Source: Streptomyces composti (GTDB taxonomy: Bacteria > Actinomycetota > Actinomycetes > Streptomycetales > Streptomycetaceae). Taken from it: a stretch of DNA of 64,000 nucleotides. This document shows positions 8,957 to 17,710 of the stretch, piece after piece (the stretch's first letter is position 1; each line of letters starts with the position of its first letter). A program made the translations under genes and the position numbers. The stretch covers positions 248,001 to 312,000 of the forward strand of contig NZ_JAATEM010000001.1 of the NCBI RefSeq assembly GCF_012034205.1, written 5' to 3'. The notes below the pieces were generated by a model. That model was not told where the DNA came from and did not search any database. It saw nothing but the letters and a program-made list of their open reading frames with translations.

Positions 8957-10431
8957 TTCGCCTCGTCCTTTCCGCCGCGGGTGCGCTGCCACCAGTCGCG
9001 GAACGGCTCCGGCGGCACCGGTGGCAGATCCCGGGTGCCGCTCCACGCCCTGCCGGGGCCGGGCAGCGTGCGCGGACGCAGCCGGCGGGTGCGGGAGGCC
9101 AGGCGCTGGGCGGTGCGCAGGGCACCGGGCCGGGTGAGCGCCCAGCGGGCGGCGCGCATCGCGGCACGCTCGGCCGCATGCCCCTTCGCGGGCCGCAGCA
9201 CCACCTTGTTGCCCTCGCGGATCACCGGTCCGCCCTCGACCACCCGCTCCCGCAGATGGACCAGCACCTCGGGGATGTCGATGGCCACCGGGCACACCTC
9301 GTAGCAGGCACCGCACAGGCTCGACGCATACGGCAGCGAGGCGTCGATCTCGCTCCGCGTGCCCCGCAGCTGAGGGCTCAGAATGGCGCCGATCGGGCCC
9401 GGATAGACCGAGCCGTAGGCGTGGCCGCCGGCCCGCTCGTAGACGGGGCAGACGTTCAGGCAGGCCGAGCAGCGGATGCAGCGCAGGGCCTGCCTGCCGA
9501 CCTCGTCGGCGAGGGTGTCGGTGCGGCCGTTGTCCAGCAGCACCAGATGGAAGGCGCGCGGACCGTCCTCGTCCCGCGTCCCGGTCCACATCGAGGTGTA
9601 CGGGTTCATGCGCTCGGCCGTAGAGGAGCGGGGGAGGGTCTGCAGGAACACCTCCAGGTCCCGCCAGCTCGGCACGGTCTTCTCGATGCCCACGACCGAG
9701 ATCAGCGTCTCCGGCAGGGTCAGGCACATCCGGCCGTTGCCCTCCGACTCGACCACCACCAGCGTGCCGGTCTCGGCCACCATGAAGTTCGCCCCGGAGA
9801 TGCCGACCTTGGCGCGCAGGAACTTCTCCCGCAGATGCAGCCGGGCCGCCTCGGCCAGCTCGGCGGGCGAGTCGGTCAGGCCCTCGGGGGCGGGCCGGCC
9901 CCACTCGCCCATCTCGCGGGTGAAGATGTCCCGGATCTCGCCGCGGTTGCGGTGGATCGCCGGGACCAGGATGTGCGAGGGCCGGTCTCTGCCCAGCTGC
10001 ACGATGAGTTCGGCGAGGTCGGTCTCGTAGGCGCGGATGCCCTCGGCCTGAAGCGCCTCGTTCAGCCCGATCTCCTGGGTGGCCATCGACTTGACCTTGA
10101 CGACCTCGCGCTCGCCGGTCTCCTTCACCAGCCGGGCCACGATCCGGTTGGCCTCCTCGGCGTCCGCCGCCCAGTGCACCACGCCGCCCGCGGCGGTGAC
10201 CGACTCCTCCAGCTGCACCAGATAGCGGTCGAGATGCCGCAGCACATGGTCCTTGATCCGCTTGCCCGCCTCCCGCAGCTCGGCCCAGTCGGCGACCTCC
10301 GCGACCGCCTGCTCCCGCTTGCCGCGGATGGTGTGCGTGGCGTGCCGCAGGTTGCCGCGCAGGGTCGCGTCGTGCACCGAGGCACGCGCGGCCTGCGGGA
10401 ACGCCGGCATTCCGATGAAGGTCCCGCTCAT
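8953..10431 (-). CDS. lutB: LutB-like iron-sulfur protein of L-lactate oxidation
   Basis: 492 residues. An N-terminal LUD-type domain (ETGTLVVVESEGNGRM) is followed by two 4Fe-4S ferredoxin-type clusters, CIRCSACLNVCPVYE and CGACYEVCPVAIDIPE. The C-terminal tail is Arg/Pro-rich. ATG at 10431 overlaps the lutA stop (ATGA), and its own stop overlaps the lutC start (GTGA), so all three subunits are translationally coupled. It is expected to carry electrons from lactate through its FeS clusters towards the respiratory chain. Confidence 0.94.
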   Translation of the reverse strand: MSGTFIGMPAFPQAARASVHDATLRGNLRHATHTIRGKREQAVAEVADWAELREAGKRIKDHVLRHLDRYLVQLEESVTAAGGVVHWAADAEEANRIVARLVKETGEREVVKVKSMATQEIGLNEALQAEGIRAYETDLAELIVQLGRDRPSHILVPAIHRNRGEIRDIFTREMGEWGRPAPEGLTDSPAELAEAARLHLREKFLRAKVGISGANFMVAETGTLVVVESEGNGRMCLTLPETLISVVGIEKTVPSWRDLEVFLQTLPRSSTAERMNPYTSMWTGTRDEDGPRAFHLVLLDNGRTDTLADEVGRQALRCIRCSACLNVCPVYERAGGHAYGSVYPGPIGAILSPQLRGTRSEIDASLPYASSLCGACYEVCPVAIDIPEVLVHLRERVVEGGPVIREGNKVVLRPAKGHAAERAAMRAARWALTRPGALRTAQRLASRTRRLRPRTLPGPGRAWSGTRDLPPVPPEPFRDWWQRTRGGKDEAK

Positions 10432-11183
10432 GCCGCCGGCTCCTCCCGTGTGCTCGCCAGGATCTCCGCGAGGTGCACGGCACGCATGCCGGTGCCCACT
10501 CTGCTCATGGTGCCCCCGATGTGCATCAGACAGCTGTTGTCCGCCGCGCACAGCACCTGAGCGCCGGTCGACTCCGCGCTGCGCACCTTGTCGGCACCCA
10601 TCGCGGCGGACACGTCGGAGTTCTTCACCGCGAAGGTGCCGCCGAACCCGCAGCACTCCTCCGCCCCGGGCAGCTCCACCAGTTCCAGTCCCGCCACCGC
10701 CTGGAGCAGCCGCCGCGGCCGGTCGCCGAGGCCCAGGCTCCGCAGCCCGTGACAGGTCGGGTGGTAGGTCACCTTGTGCGGGTAGTACGCCCCGACGTCC
10801 GTCACGCCCAGCACGTCCACCAGGAACTCGGTCAGCTCGTAGGTCCGGGGCACGACCGGGGCCAGCGTGACGGCCAGGCTGTCGCCGCGCCCCTCCGCCC
10901 GCGCCCGTTCACCCATCCGCGGATACAGTTCGCGCACCATCGCCCCGCAGGAACCGGACGGGGTGACGATCGCCTCGTACTCGCCGAAGACCTTCGCGAA
11001 GTGCTCGGCCAGCGGCTCCGCCTCGTGCCGGTAGCCGGTGTTGTAGTGCGCCTGGCCGCAGCACGTCTGGTCCATCGGGAAGTCGACGTCCACGCCCAGC
11101 CGGGTCAGCAGCTTCACCACGGCCCTCCCGGTGTCCGGGCAGAGCGTGTCGTTCACACAGGTCAGGAACAGGGCGACACGCAT
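10428..11183 (-). CDS. lutA: LutA-like CCG-domain protein of L-lactate oxidation
   Basis: 251 residues with two cysteine-rich CCG domains: DQTCCGQAHYNTGY in the N-terminal half and GAEECCGFGGTFAVK in the C-terminal half, as in heterodisulfide-reductase/GlpC-like subunits. ATG at 11183 begins the typical N-terminus MRVALFLTCVNDTL. First gene of lutABC; the 270 bp upstream is shared with the divergent peptidase gene and must hold the operon promoter. No GntR-type LutR/LldR regulator is adjacent. The window also holds a lactate 2-monooxygenase-like gene (45601), a second possible lactate route. Confidence 0.93.
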   Translation of the reverse strand: MRVALFLTCVNDTLCPDTGRAVVKLLTRLGVDVDFPMDQTCCGQAHYNTGYRHEAEPLAEHFAKVFGEYEAIVTPSGSCGAMVRELYPRMGERARAEGRGDSLAVTLAPVVPRTYELTEFLVDVLGVTDVGAYYPHKVTYHPTCHGLRSLGLGDRPRRLLQAVAGLELVELPGAEECCGFGGTFAVKNSDVSAAMGADKVRSAESTGAQVLCAADNSCLMHIGGTMSRVGTGMRAVHLAEILASTREEPAA

Positions 11184-11451
11184 GGCGGCTCCCAGTTGTC
11201 GATCATCGCGTCTGAGCAGAGTAGTGCGCTTCGCGGCGCGTGGGGCAGACCCGGGGCCTGCCGGGTCCCGCACCGCGCGTGCGCGCCCCGCGCGAGGGAA
11301 TGCGATCCGGCGAGCGGCGTGCCCCTCCCGCGCTCTCCGCGCCCCCCTGACCGACCGATCAGAAAGTTTTGCGCGATCCGGGCTCGTTGACCGCAGAAAC
11401 ATGTGCTGGACTGGGGCGCGGTCCGATCGTCCGTCCGTCCCGGGAGCCCCG

Positions 11452-12753
11452 TTGACGCACAGCTACCGCCAGCCGGGAGTCGTCCTCACCGACCACCGCT
11501 TCACCGTTCCGCTCGACCACGACGACCCCTCGGGGGAGACCATCGAGCTGTACGCCCGCGAGGCCGTGGCCGCCGAGAAGGCGGACCGGGACCTGCCCTG
11601 GCTGGTGTACCTCCAGGGCGGACCGGGCTTCGGGGCGAACCGTTTCATCGGGAAGCAGGCCTGGCTCGGCCGGGCCCTGGACGACTACCGGGTGCTCCTC
11701 CTCGACCAGCGCGGCACCGGCCACTCCACACCGGCCAACCGGCAGACCCTCCCGCTGCGCGGCGGCCCCGCCGAACAGGCCGCCTACCTCGCCCGCTTCC
11801 GCGCCGACTCCATCGTCCGCGACTGCGAGACGATCCGCCCCCGCGTCACCGGCGGCGCCCCCTGGACGGTCCTCGGGCAGAGCTTCGGCGGCTTCTGCAC
11901 GCTCACCTATCTGTCCTTCGCCCCCGAGGGCCTGGACACCGCGATCATCACCGGCGGGCTGCCCTCGCTGGACGGCCACGCCGACGACGTCTACCGCGCC
12001 GCCTACCCGCGCATGGAGCGCAAGGTCACCGCCCACTACGAGCGCTACCCGCAGGACGTCGAACGGGCCCGCCGCATCGCCGACCACCTCCTCACCCACG
12101 AGGTGACCCTGCCGAACGGCTACCGGCTCACCGTCGAGGCGTTCCAGTCCCTCGGCATCCTGCTCGGCAGCGGTGACGGCACCCACCGCCTGCACCACCT
12201 CCTGGAGGACGCCTTCGTCCGCACAGCCTCGGGACCCGCCCTGTCGGACGCCTTCCAGGAGCAGGTCCAGCACCTGCTCTCCTACGCGAGCCATCCGCTG
12301 TACGCCCTGGTCCACGAGGCCTGCTACGCCCAGGGAAACCGCCCCACCGCCTGGGCGGCCGAGCGGGTGCGCTCGGAGTTCCCGCAGTTCGACGCGGCCA
12401 AGGCGCTCGCCGGTGACGAGCCGCTGCTGTTCACCGGGGAGACCGTGCACCCCTGGACCTTCGACTGCGACCCCGCGCTGCGCCCGCTGCGCGAGACCGC
12501 CGAACTGCTGGCCGCCCGCACCGACTGGCCGCCGCTGTACGACCCCGCCCGCCTCGCCGTCAACGAGGTCCCGGTCGCGGCGGCCGTCTACCACGACGAC
12601 CTGTTCGTCGACACGGCCCACTCCCTCGCCACCGCACGCGCCGTGAAGGGCCTGCGCACCTGGGTGACCGACGAGTTCGAGCACGACGGCGTGCGGGCCG
12701 GCGGCCCCCGGGTGCTCGACCGGCTGCTCGCACTCGCCCGCGGCCGGCTGTGA
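11452..12753 (+). CDS. Alpha/beta-hydrolase, proline iminopeptidase family (TTG start)
   Basis: 433 residues, peptidase S33 type. The oxyanion region is YLQGGPGFG, the nucleophile elbow GQSFGG carries the catalytic Ser, and the acid and His come late (HDDLFVDTA and DEFEHDGV). A helical lid domain is inserted in the middle. The start is TTG at 11452, with GGGAG six bases upstream; no ATG or GTG at this position fits the family N-terminus. It should remove N-terminal proline or other residues from peptides in the cytoplasm. Divergent from lutABC. Confidence 0.9.
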   Translation: MTHSYRQPGVVLTDHRFTVPLDHDDPSGETIELYAREAVAAEKADRDLPWLVYLQGGPGFGANRFIGKQAWLGRALDDYRVLLLDQRGTGHSTPANRQTLPLRGGPAEQAAYLARFRADSIVRDCETIRPRVTGGAPWTVLGQSFGGFCTLTYLSFAPEGLDTAIITGGLPSLDGHADDVYRAAYPRMERKVTAHYERYPQDVERARRIADHLLTHEVTLPNGYRLTVEAFQSLGILLGSGDGTHRLHHLLEDAFVRTASGPALSDAFQEQVQHLLSYASHPLYALVHEACYAQGNRPTAWAAERVRSEFPQFDAAKALAGDEPLLFTGETVHPWTFDCDPALRPLRETAELLAARTDWPPLYDPARLAVNEVPVAAAVYHDDLFVDTAHSLATARAVKGLRTWVTDEFEHDGVRAGGPRVLDRLLALARGRL

Positions 12754-12865
12754 GGCTGCCGAGCGCGGGGGCCCGCCGTGCGTCTGCCGGGGCGCGCGGT
12801 GACGGGTGATCAACTCGCCGCACATCGACGCGAGGTCACCGCTCCGACGTGGTTACGCTGCGGGC

Positions 12866-13618
12866 ATGACGGATCCGTTGATCACGCAATTGAGCCCCAT
12901 GCCAGAGGACTGGCAGCGCGCGCTCGCGGTGGTGGCCCACCCCGACGACCTGGAGTACGGCTGCTCGGCGGCCATCGCCTCCTGGACGGACGCCGGCCGC
13001 GAGGTCGCCTATGTGCTGGCCACCCGCGGCGAGGCGGGCATCGACACGCTCCCGCCCGAGGAGTGCGCCCCGCTGCGCGAGCAGGAGCAGCGGGCGAGCG
13101 CCGCCGTGGTCGGGGTGTCGACCGTGGAGTTCCTGGACCACAGGGACGGCGTCATCGAGTACGGCCCCGCGCTGCGCCGCGACATCGCCGCCGCCATCCG
13201 GCGGCACCGGCCCGAACTGGTGATCACCCTCAACCACCGGGACACCTGGGGCGGCACGCAGTGGAACACCCCGGACCACGTGGCGGTCGGGCGGGCCACG
13301 CTGGACGCCGCCGCCGACGCCGGCAACCGCTGGATCTTCCCAGAGCTGACCGAGCAGGGCCTGGAACCCTGGGACGGCGTCCGCTGGGTCGCCGTGGCCG
13401 GCTCCAGCTCGCCCACGCACGCCGTGGACGCGACGGAGGGGATGGAGCGCGCGGTGCGCTCCCTGCTCGAGCACCGCGCCTACATCGAGGCGCTGACCGA
13501 CCGGGACCCGGAGGAGTACGTGCGGGAGTTCCTGATCGGCTTCGCCCGCGAGGCGGGCAAGCGGTTCGGCGGCCGGCCCGCGGTCACCTTCGAGCTCTTC
13601 CCCAGGGCGGGGGCATGA
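12866..13618 (+). CDS. PIG-L/LmbE-family deacetylase
   Basis: 250 residues. The zinc-binding motif AHPDDLEYG is at the N-terminus, and the second metal/active-site region is NHRDTWGGTQWNTPDHVAVG. The family removes acetyl groups from N-acetylglucosamine-type substrates, including mycothiol precursors and conjugates (MshB, Mca). The sequence is shorter and diverges from MshB, so the substrate is open. The stop overlaps the ATG of the following ECF sigma factor (ATGA), an unusual but clear coupling that suggests co-expression. Confidence 0.88.
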   Translation: MTDPLITQLSPMPEDWQRALAVVAHPDDLEYGCSAAIASWTDAGREVAYVLATRGEAGIDTLPPEECAPLREQEQRASAAVVGVSTVEFLDHRDGVIEYGPALRRDIAAAIRRHRPELVITLNHRDTWGGTQWNTPDHVAVGRATLDAAADAGNRWIFPELTEQGLEPWDGVRWVAVAGSSSPTHAVDATEGMERAVRSLLEHRAYIEALTDRDPEEYVREFLIGFAREAGKRFGGRPAVTFELFPRAGA

Positions 13619-14508
13619 GCGGCACCCAGGAGCTGGCCGAGCGCTTCGAGGAGCACCGCGCCCGGCTCACCTCGGTCGCCTACCGGATGCTCGGCTCGAC
13701 GGCGGAGGCGGAGGACGCCGTCCAGGAGGCCTGGCTGCGCCTGGGCCGCACCGGCACCGAGGAGATCGACAACCTCGGCGGCTGGCTGACCACCGTCACC
13801 GGCCGGATCTGCCTCGACATGCTGCGCACCCGCACCGCCCGCCGCGAGCAGCCGATGGACGAGACCTTCGTCCCCGACCCCGTGATCAGGCCGCTCGGCC
13901 ACACCGACCCGGAGCAGCACGCGGTGCGCAGCGACTCGGTGGGCCTGGCGCTGCTGGTCGTCCTGGAGACGCTGGCGCCCGACGAGCGCCTGGCCTTCGT
14001 GCTGCACGACATGTTCGCGGTGCCCTTCGACGACATCGCACCGGTGGTGGAGCGCACCCCGGCGGCCACCCGGCAGCTGGCCAGCCGGGCCCGTCGCAGG
14101 GTGAAGGAGGCCACGCCCTCCACCGAGCCCGATCCCGCCCGGCAGCGGCAGGCGCTCGAGGCCTTCATGGCCGCCGCGCGCGGCGGTGACTTCGAGGCGC
14201 TGGTCTCGGTGCTGCACCCCGACGTGGTGCTCCGGGCCGATGCGGGTCCGCTGGTCCGCGGCCCCGGCGCCTCCAGGCGGCTGCAGGGTGCCAAGCCCGT
14301 GGCCGAGTCGGCGCTCCTGTTCGCCCGCTACACCGCGGCCGCCACGATGGCCTGGGTCAACGATTCCCCTGGACTGGTCAGCCTGGTCGACGGCCGCCTG
14401 AACTCGGTCATGTACGTCACCGTCGACGACGACGGCCGGATCACCGGCATGTACGTCCTGGCCGACCCCGAGCGGCTCGCCCGGCTCGACGTGTCCGGCC
14501 TGCGGTGA
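13615..14508 (+). CDS. ECF sigma factor with SnoaL-like C-terminal extension (ECF41/SigJ type)
   Basis: 297 residues. Sigma region 2 (RLTSVAYRMLGSTAEAEDAVQEAWLRL) and region 4 (ETLAPDERLAFVLHDMFAVPFDDIAPVV) are followed by a C-terminal domain of about 110 residues (QALEAFMAAARGGDFEALVSVL) resembling SnoaL/NTF2. In the ECF41/SigJ group this extension modulates activity in place of a separate anti-sigma factor. None is encoded next door, which agrees. Translationally coupled to the PIG-L deacetylase upstream through ATGA. The regulon is unknown. Confidence 0.9.
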   Translation: MSGTQELAERFEEHRARLTSVAYRMLGSTAEAEDAVQEAWLRLGRTGTEEIDNLGGWLTTVTGRICLDMLRTRTARREQPMDETFVPDPVIRPLGHTDPEQHAVRSDSVGLALLVVLETLAPDERLAFVLHDMFAVPFDDIAPVVERTPAATRQLASRARRRVKEATPSTEPDPARQRQALEAFMAAARGGDFEALVSVLHPDVVLRADAGPLVRGPGASRRLQGAKPVAESALLFARYTAAATMAWVNDSPGLVSLVDGRLNSVMYVTVDDDGRITGMYVLADPERLARLDVSGLR

Positions 14509-14550
14509 CCAGACCGCACCGGCGCCGGCTGGACCGAGCCGGCCGGTAGG

Positions 14551-15384
14551 GTGAACGGCGTGCACGAGGAGACGGCCGGCCGGGCGGACCTGAGCGGCGA
14601 CTGCGCGCAGTGCTTCGGACTGTGCTGCGTCGCCCTGCCGTTCGCCCGGTCGTCCGGCTTCGCCGCCGACAAGCCGGCCGGCACCCCCTGCCGCAACCTC
14701 GAGAAGGACCACCGCTGCCGCATCCACGCCCGGCTGCGGCAGGAGGGCTACGGCGGCTGCACCGTCTACGACTGCTTCGGCGCCGGGCAGAAGGTCTCCC
14801 AGGTCACCTTCGGCGGACGCGACTGGCGCGGCGGGCCCGACGAGCACGCCCGGCGCATGTTCGAGGTGTTCCCGGTGGTGCGCCAGTTGCAGGAGCTGCT
14901 GTGGTACCTCACCGAGGCCGTTTCGCTGCCCGCCGCCCGCCCTCTCCGGGACGAGCTGCGCGTAACGCTTCAGGAGACGGAGCGGCTCGCTTTGCTGCCG
15001 CCGCAGGAACTGGCGGCGCTGGACGCGGAGGCCCACCGGCAGCACGTCGGCGCCTTGCTGCTGAGGGTCAGTGACCTGGCCCGCTCCTCGCTGCGCGGAC
15101 GGCGCAGGGATCGCAGGGGGGCGGATCTGCCGGGCGCCCGCCTCGGCGGCGCCGATCTGCGCGGAGTCAGCCTGCGCGGCGCCTGCCTGATCGCCGCCGA
15201 TCTGACCGGCGCGGACCTGCGCGGCGCCGACCTGCTCGGCGCGGACCTGCGGGACACCGATCTCACCGACGCGGACCTGACCGGCGCGCTGTTCCTGACC
15301 CAGCCGCAGGTGAACGCCGCACGGGGCAACGAGGGCACCCGCCTGCCGGCGTCACTTCGGCGCCCGGCCCACTGGGGCGTCTGA
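14551..15384 (+). CDS. Pentapeptide-repeat protein with N-terminal cysteine cluster
   Basis: 277 residues from a GTG at 14551 behind a GGTAGGG stretch; a second GTG three codons later is an alternative. The N-terminal 70 residues have a cysteine cluster (CAQCFGLCCVALPF, then CRNLEKDHRCRIH, GGCTVYDCFG), suggesting a metal or FeS centre. The C-terminal third is a pentapeptide repeat right-handed helix with A(D/N)LxG units, for example GADLRGADLLGADLRDTD. Its last 33 bp overlap the convergent P450 gene. Function unknown; the repeat part probably mediates protein interaction. Confidence 0.87.
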   Translation: MNGVHEETAGRADLSGDCAQCFGLCCVALPFARSSGFAADKPAGTPCRNLEKDHRCRIHARLRQEGYGGCTVYDCFGAGQKVSQVTFGGRDWRGGPDEHARRMFEVFPVVRQLQELLWYLTEAVSLPAARPLRDELRVTLQETERLALLPPQELAALDAEAHRQHVGALLLRVSDLARSSLRGRRRDRRGADLPGARLGGADLRGVSLRGACLIAADLTGADLRGADLLGADLRDTDLTDADLTGALFLTQPQVNAARGNEGTRLPASLRRPAHWGV

Positions 15385-16839
15385 CACCGGCCTGCCCCTG
15401 ACCGGCCGCCGCTCCACCCGCAGCCGCAGCCCCTCCGGCATCAGCGTCAGCCGTTCGGTCACCTTCAGCCGGTACGCCGGGTCGGCGTGGAACTCGTACC
15501 GCCTCAGCAGCAGTCCCAGCACCAGCGTCGCCTCGTGCAGCGCGAACTGCCGCCCGATGCAGGCCCGCGCCCCCGTCCCGAACGGCTTGAACACATGCGG
15601 CGGCCGCGACCGCGCCGCCCGCGGTTCGAACCGGTCCGGGTCGAAGCGTTCCGCATCCGGTCCCCACACCTCGGGGTCCCGGTGCAGCAGCGGGGTGAGC
15701 ACCAGCGCCCAGGCGCCCCGCAGCATCGGATGCTCCCCGGCCAGCACGGTGTCCTCGCGCGCCTCGCGGGCGAAGGCCGGCGCCGTCGGCCACAGCCGCA
15801 GCGTCTCGTCGAGCACCCGGCGGACGTAGCGCAGCTTGGCCACCTGCTCGTAGCCGGGCGCCGGTGTGTCGCCCCAGACCCGCTCCACCTCGGCGCGGGC
15901 GCGGGCCGCGACCCGGGGGTGCCGGGCGAGATGGTGCAGGGCGAAGGAGAGCGCGCCCGAGGTGGTCTCGTGGCCCGCCACCAGGAAGGTGATGACCTGG
16001 CGGCGCACGTTCTCGGCGGAGAGCCGCTCACCGGTCTCCGGATGCGCGGTGTCCAGCATCCGGTCCAGCAGGTCGCCGCTCCCGCCCCCGTCGGCGCGGC
16101 GCGTCCGCACCACCTCGTCGACGATCTGGTTCAGCCGCTCGATGTCGGCGGCGTTGCGCCGGCTCGCCCGGCGCAGCAGCAGCGGAATCAGCGGACCGGG
16201 CACCGTGTTCAGCCGCTGCGCGTAGGTGAGCGTCCCCACCATCGCCGTCACGAAGGGGTGCGGGCGGGAGCGTTCGAAGGAGCCGAAGTCGTAGCCGAAG
16301 CCGGTGCGGGCGATGGTCTCCAGGGTCAGCTTGGTCATGTCGCCGGGCACGTCCACGGCGCGGCCCGCGGCCGCCGCCCGGTCCCAGTGGCCGGTCAGCC
16401 GCTCCGCCACCGACAGCATCACGGTGTGGTAGCCCGCCATCGCCTCGCGGCTGAAGCCGGGGGCCAGCACGTCGTGCGCCAGCTGCCAGTTGGGCTCGTG
16501 GTTGTACGCGGTGAACAGGCCGTCGCCCGCGACCGGCCGCAGATTGGCGACGCCGAGACCGACGTGCTTGGCGAAGCGCGACTCGTCGGCGAGATCGGCC
16601 ACCAGGCGGGCGCCCCACACGAACACGAACTCCTTGCCGAAGGCGTTCCGCCTAAAGACGGGCCCGAGCGAGGCGTACTTCAGCGAGTCCTGCAGCGGAG
16701 TGCGCCTGCTCGCGCCGATCACATCACCGAGCAGCGGCAGCCGGTACGGCGGGTGCGGGATGCGGTGCAGCTCGGGCCAGCCCAGCTCGGCGCTGCGGAA
16801 CCCCTTCGGCGGCTTCGTCCCTGTCGTCGTCTTCGCCAT
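15352..16839 (-). CDS. Cytochrome P450 (CYP102-like heme domain)
   Basis: 495 residues. The I-helix oxygen-activation motif is AGHETTSG, the K-helix is ExxR in DETLRLWP, and the heme-binding loop is FKPFGTGARACIGRQFA with the axial Cys. Overall it resembles the heme domain of BM3-type fatty-acid hydroxylases (PLLGDVIG near the N-terminus, PAFAREAREDTVL), but there is no fused reductase. The ATG at 16839 has GGAG upstream. It is divergent from a TetR gene with a 142-bp shared promoter region, so the TetR likely represses it. Substrate may be a fatty acid or lipid; this is inference. Confidence 0.92.
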   Translation of the reverse strand: MAKTTTGTKPPKGFRSAELGWPELHRIPHPPYRLPLLGDVIGASRRTPLQDSLKYASLGPVFRRNAFGKEFVFVWGARLVADLADESRFAKHVGLGVANLRPVAGDGLFTAYNHEPNWQLAHDVLAPGFSREAMAGYHTVMLSVAERLTGHWDRAAAAGRAVDVPGDMTKLTLETIARTGFGYDFGSFERSRPHPFVTAMVGTLTYAQRLNTVPGPLIPLLLRRASRRNAADIERLNQIVDEVVRTRRADGGGSGDLLDRMLDTAHPETGERLSAENVRRQVITFLVAGHETTSGALSFALHHLARHPRVAARARAEVERVWGDTPAPGYEQVAKLRYVRRVLDETLRLWPTAPAFAREAREDTVLAGEHPMLRGAWALVLTPLLHRDPEVWGPDAERFDPDRFEPRAARSRPPHVFKPFGTGARACIGRQFALHEATLVLGLLLRRYEFHADPAYRLKVTERLTLMPEGLRLRVERRPVRGRPVSDAPVGRAPK

Positions 16840-16912
16840 GGAAGCGGTCTCCTTCACTGCCGGCGCGCCTGCGCGCCGCGGGAGCCGTGGGCAGCCTGCG
16901 CCCCCTCGCGTG

Positions 16913-16928
16913 TTGGACGTGGGTTCAA
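16913..16928. promoter_or_regulatory. Imperfect inverted repeat between P450 and TetR
   Basis: TTGGAC-N4-GTTCAA, with five of six arm positions matching, lies midway in the divergent promoter region. Placement suits autoregulated TetR control of the P450. No experimental consensus is available. Confidence 0.33.
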
Positions 16929-16981
16929 TAGCGGCCTCAGTGTCGTCCCGCCGCTGAACCGGCGTCAAGTACAGTGCGGGA

Positions 16982-17590
16982 ATGGCTGCGAACCAGGGCG
17001 AACGCACCCGTCGCCGGCTCAGCACCGAGGAGCGCCGCGAGCAGCTGCTGTCCGTCGGGGCGCGCCTGTTCTCCGAGAAGCCGTACGACGAGGTGTGGAT
17101 CGAGCAGGTCGCCGAGATCGCCGGGGTATCGCGGGGGCTGCTGTACCACTACTTCCCGACCAAGCGGGACTTCTTCGCGGCCGTGGTGGAGCGGGAGAGC
17201 GAGCGCATGCTGCGGATGACCGCCGCGGTACCCGGCGTTCCGGTGCGCGACCAGCTGGCCGCGAACCTCGACATGTATCTCGCGCATGCCGCCGAGCACG
17301 CCCACGGCTACCGGGCCTTCCACCGTGCCGAGGCGGCCGGGGACCAGGTGGTGCGCCGTGCCTACCGGCGGGCGCTCGCCGCCCAGGAGCGGCAGATCCT
17401 GGCCGCGCTGGCCGCGGACCCCGAGTTCGGGCCGGCGTTCCAGGAGCGTCCCGAGGTCCGGCTCGCCGTGCGCGGCTGGCTGGCCTTCACCACCGCCGTG
17501 TGTCTGGAGTGGCTGCGCGGCTCGGAGCTGAGCCGGGAGCAGGTCCGCGACCTGTGCGCCCGCGCCCTGCTGAAGGTGCTCGCGCACTGA
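16982..17590 (+). CDS. TetR-family transcriptional regulator
   Basis: 202 residues. The N-terminal TetR helix-turn-helix spans about residues 18-62 (RREQLLSVGARLFSEKPYDE, then IAGVSRGLLYHYFPTKRDFF). The remaining 140 residues form the variable ligand-binding and dimerisation part. Divergent from the P450 gene at 16839, which makes that P450 its most likely target. A GC-rich hairpin follows its stop codon. Confidence 0.92.
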   Translation: MAANQGERTRRRLSTEERREQLLSVGARLFSEKPYDEVWIEQVAEIAGVSRGLLYHYFPTKRDFFAAVVERESERMLRMTAAVPGVPVRDQLAANLDMYLAHAAEHAHGYRAFHRAEAAGDQVVRRAYRRALAAQERQILAALAADPEFGPAFQERPEVRLAVRGWLAFTTAVCLEWLRGSELSREQVRDLCARALLKVLAH

Positions 17591-17592
17591 CC

Positions 17593-17622
17593 GCCGCGCC
17601 GGGCCGGCCGGTCCGGCGCGGC
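17593..17622 (+). terminator. Hairpin after TetR gene
   Basis: A perfect 10-bp GC stem (GCCGCGCCGG / CCGGCGCGGC) with a 10-nt loop begins two bases after the TetR stop. No U-tract. Likely separates the regulator from the iron-box promoter downstream. Confidence 0.55.
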
Positions 17623-17677
17623 GAGGTCTCGTGAAGATCAGGTGTCCCGGTTGGCGCACACCCCGATCTCCGATAAG

Positions 17678-17696
17678 TTAGGCAAGGCTTACCTAA
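17678..17696 (+). promoter_or_regulatory. Iron box (DmdR/DtxR-IdeR operator)
   Basis: TTAGGCAAGGCTTACCTAA is a 19-bp interrupted palindrome matching the actinobacterial iron-box consensus TTAGGTTAGGCTAACCTAA at 16 of 19 positions. It ends 14 bp before the ATG at 17711 and touches a possible promoter (TTGGCG at 17651 and TAAGTT at 17674). A Fe2+-loaded DmdR/IdeR repressor bound here would block transcription of the DUF2470 gene when iron is plentiful. Confidence 0.85.
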
Positions 17697-17710
17697 GAGG
17701 AGGTTCGGGG

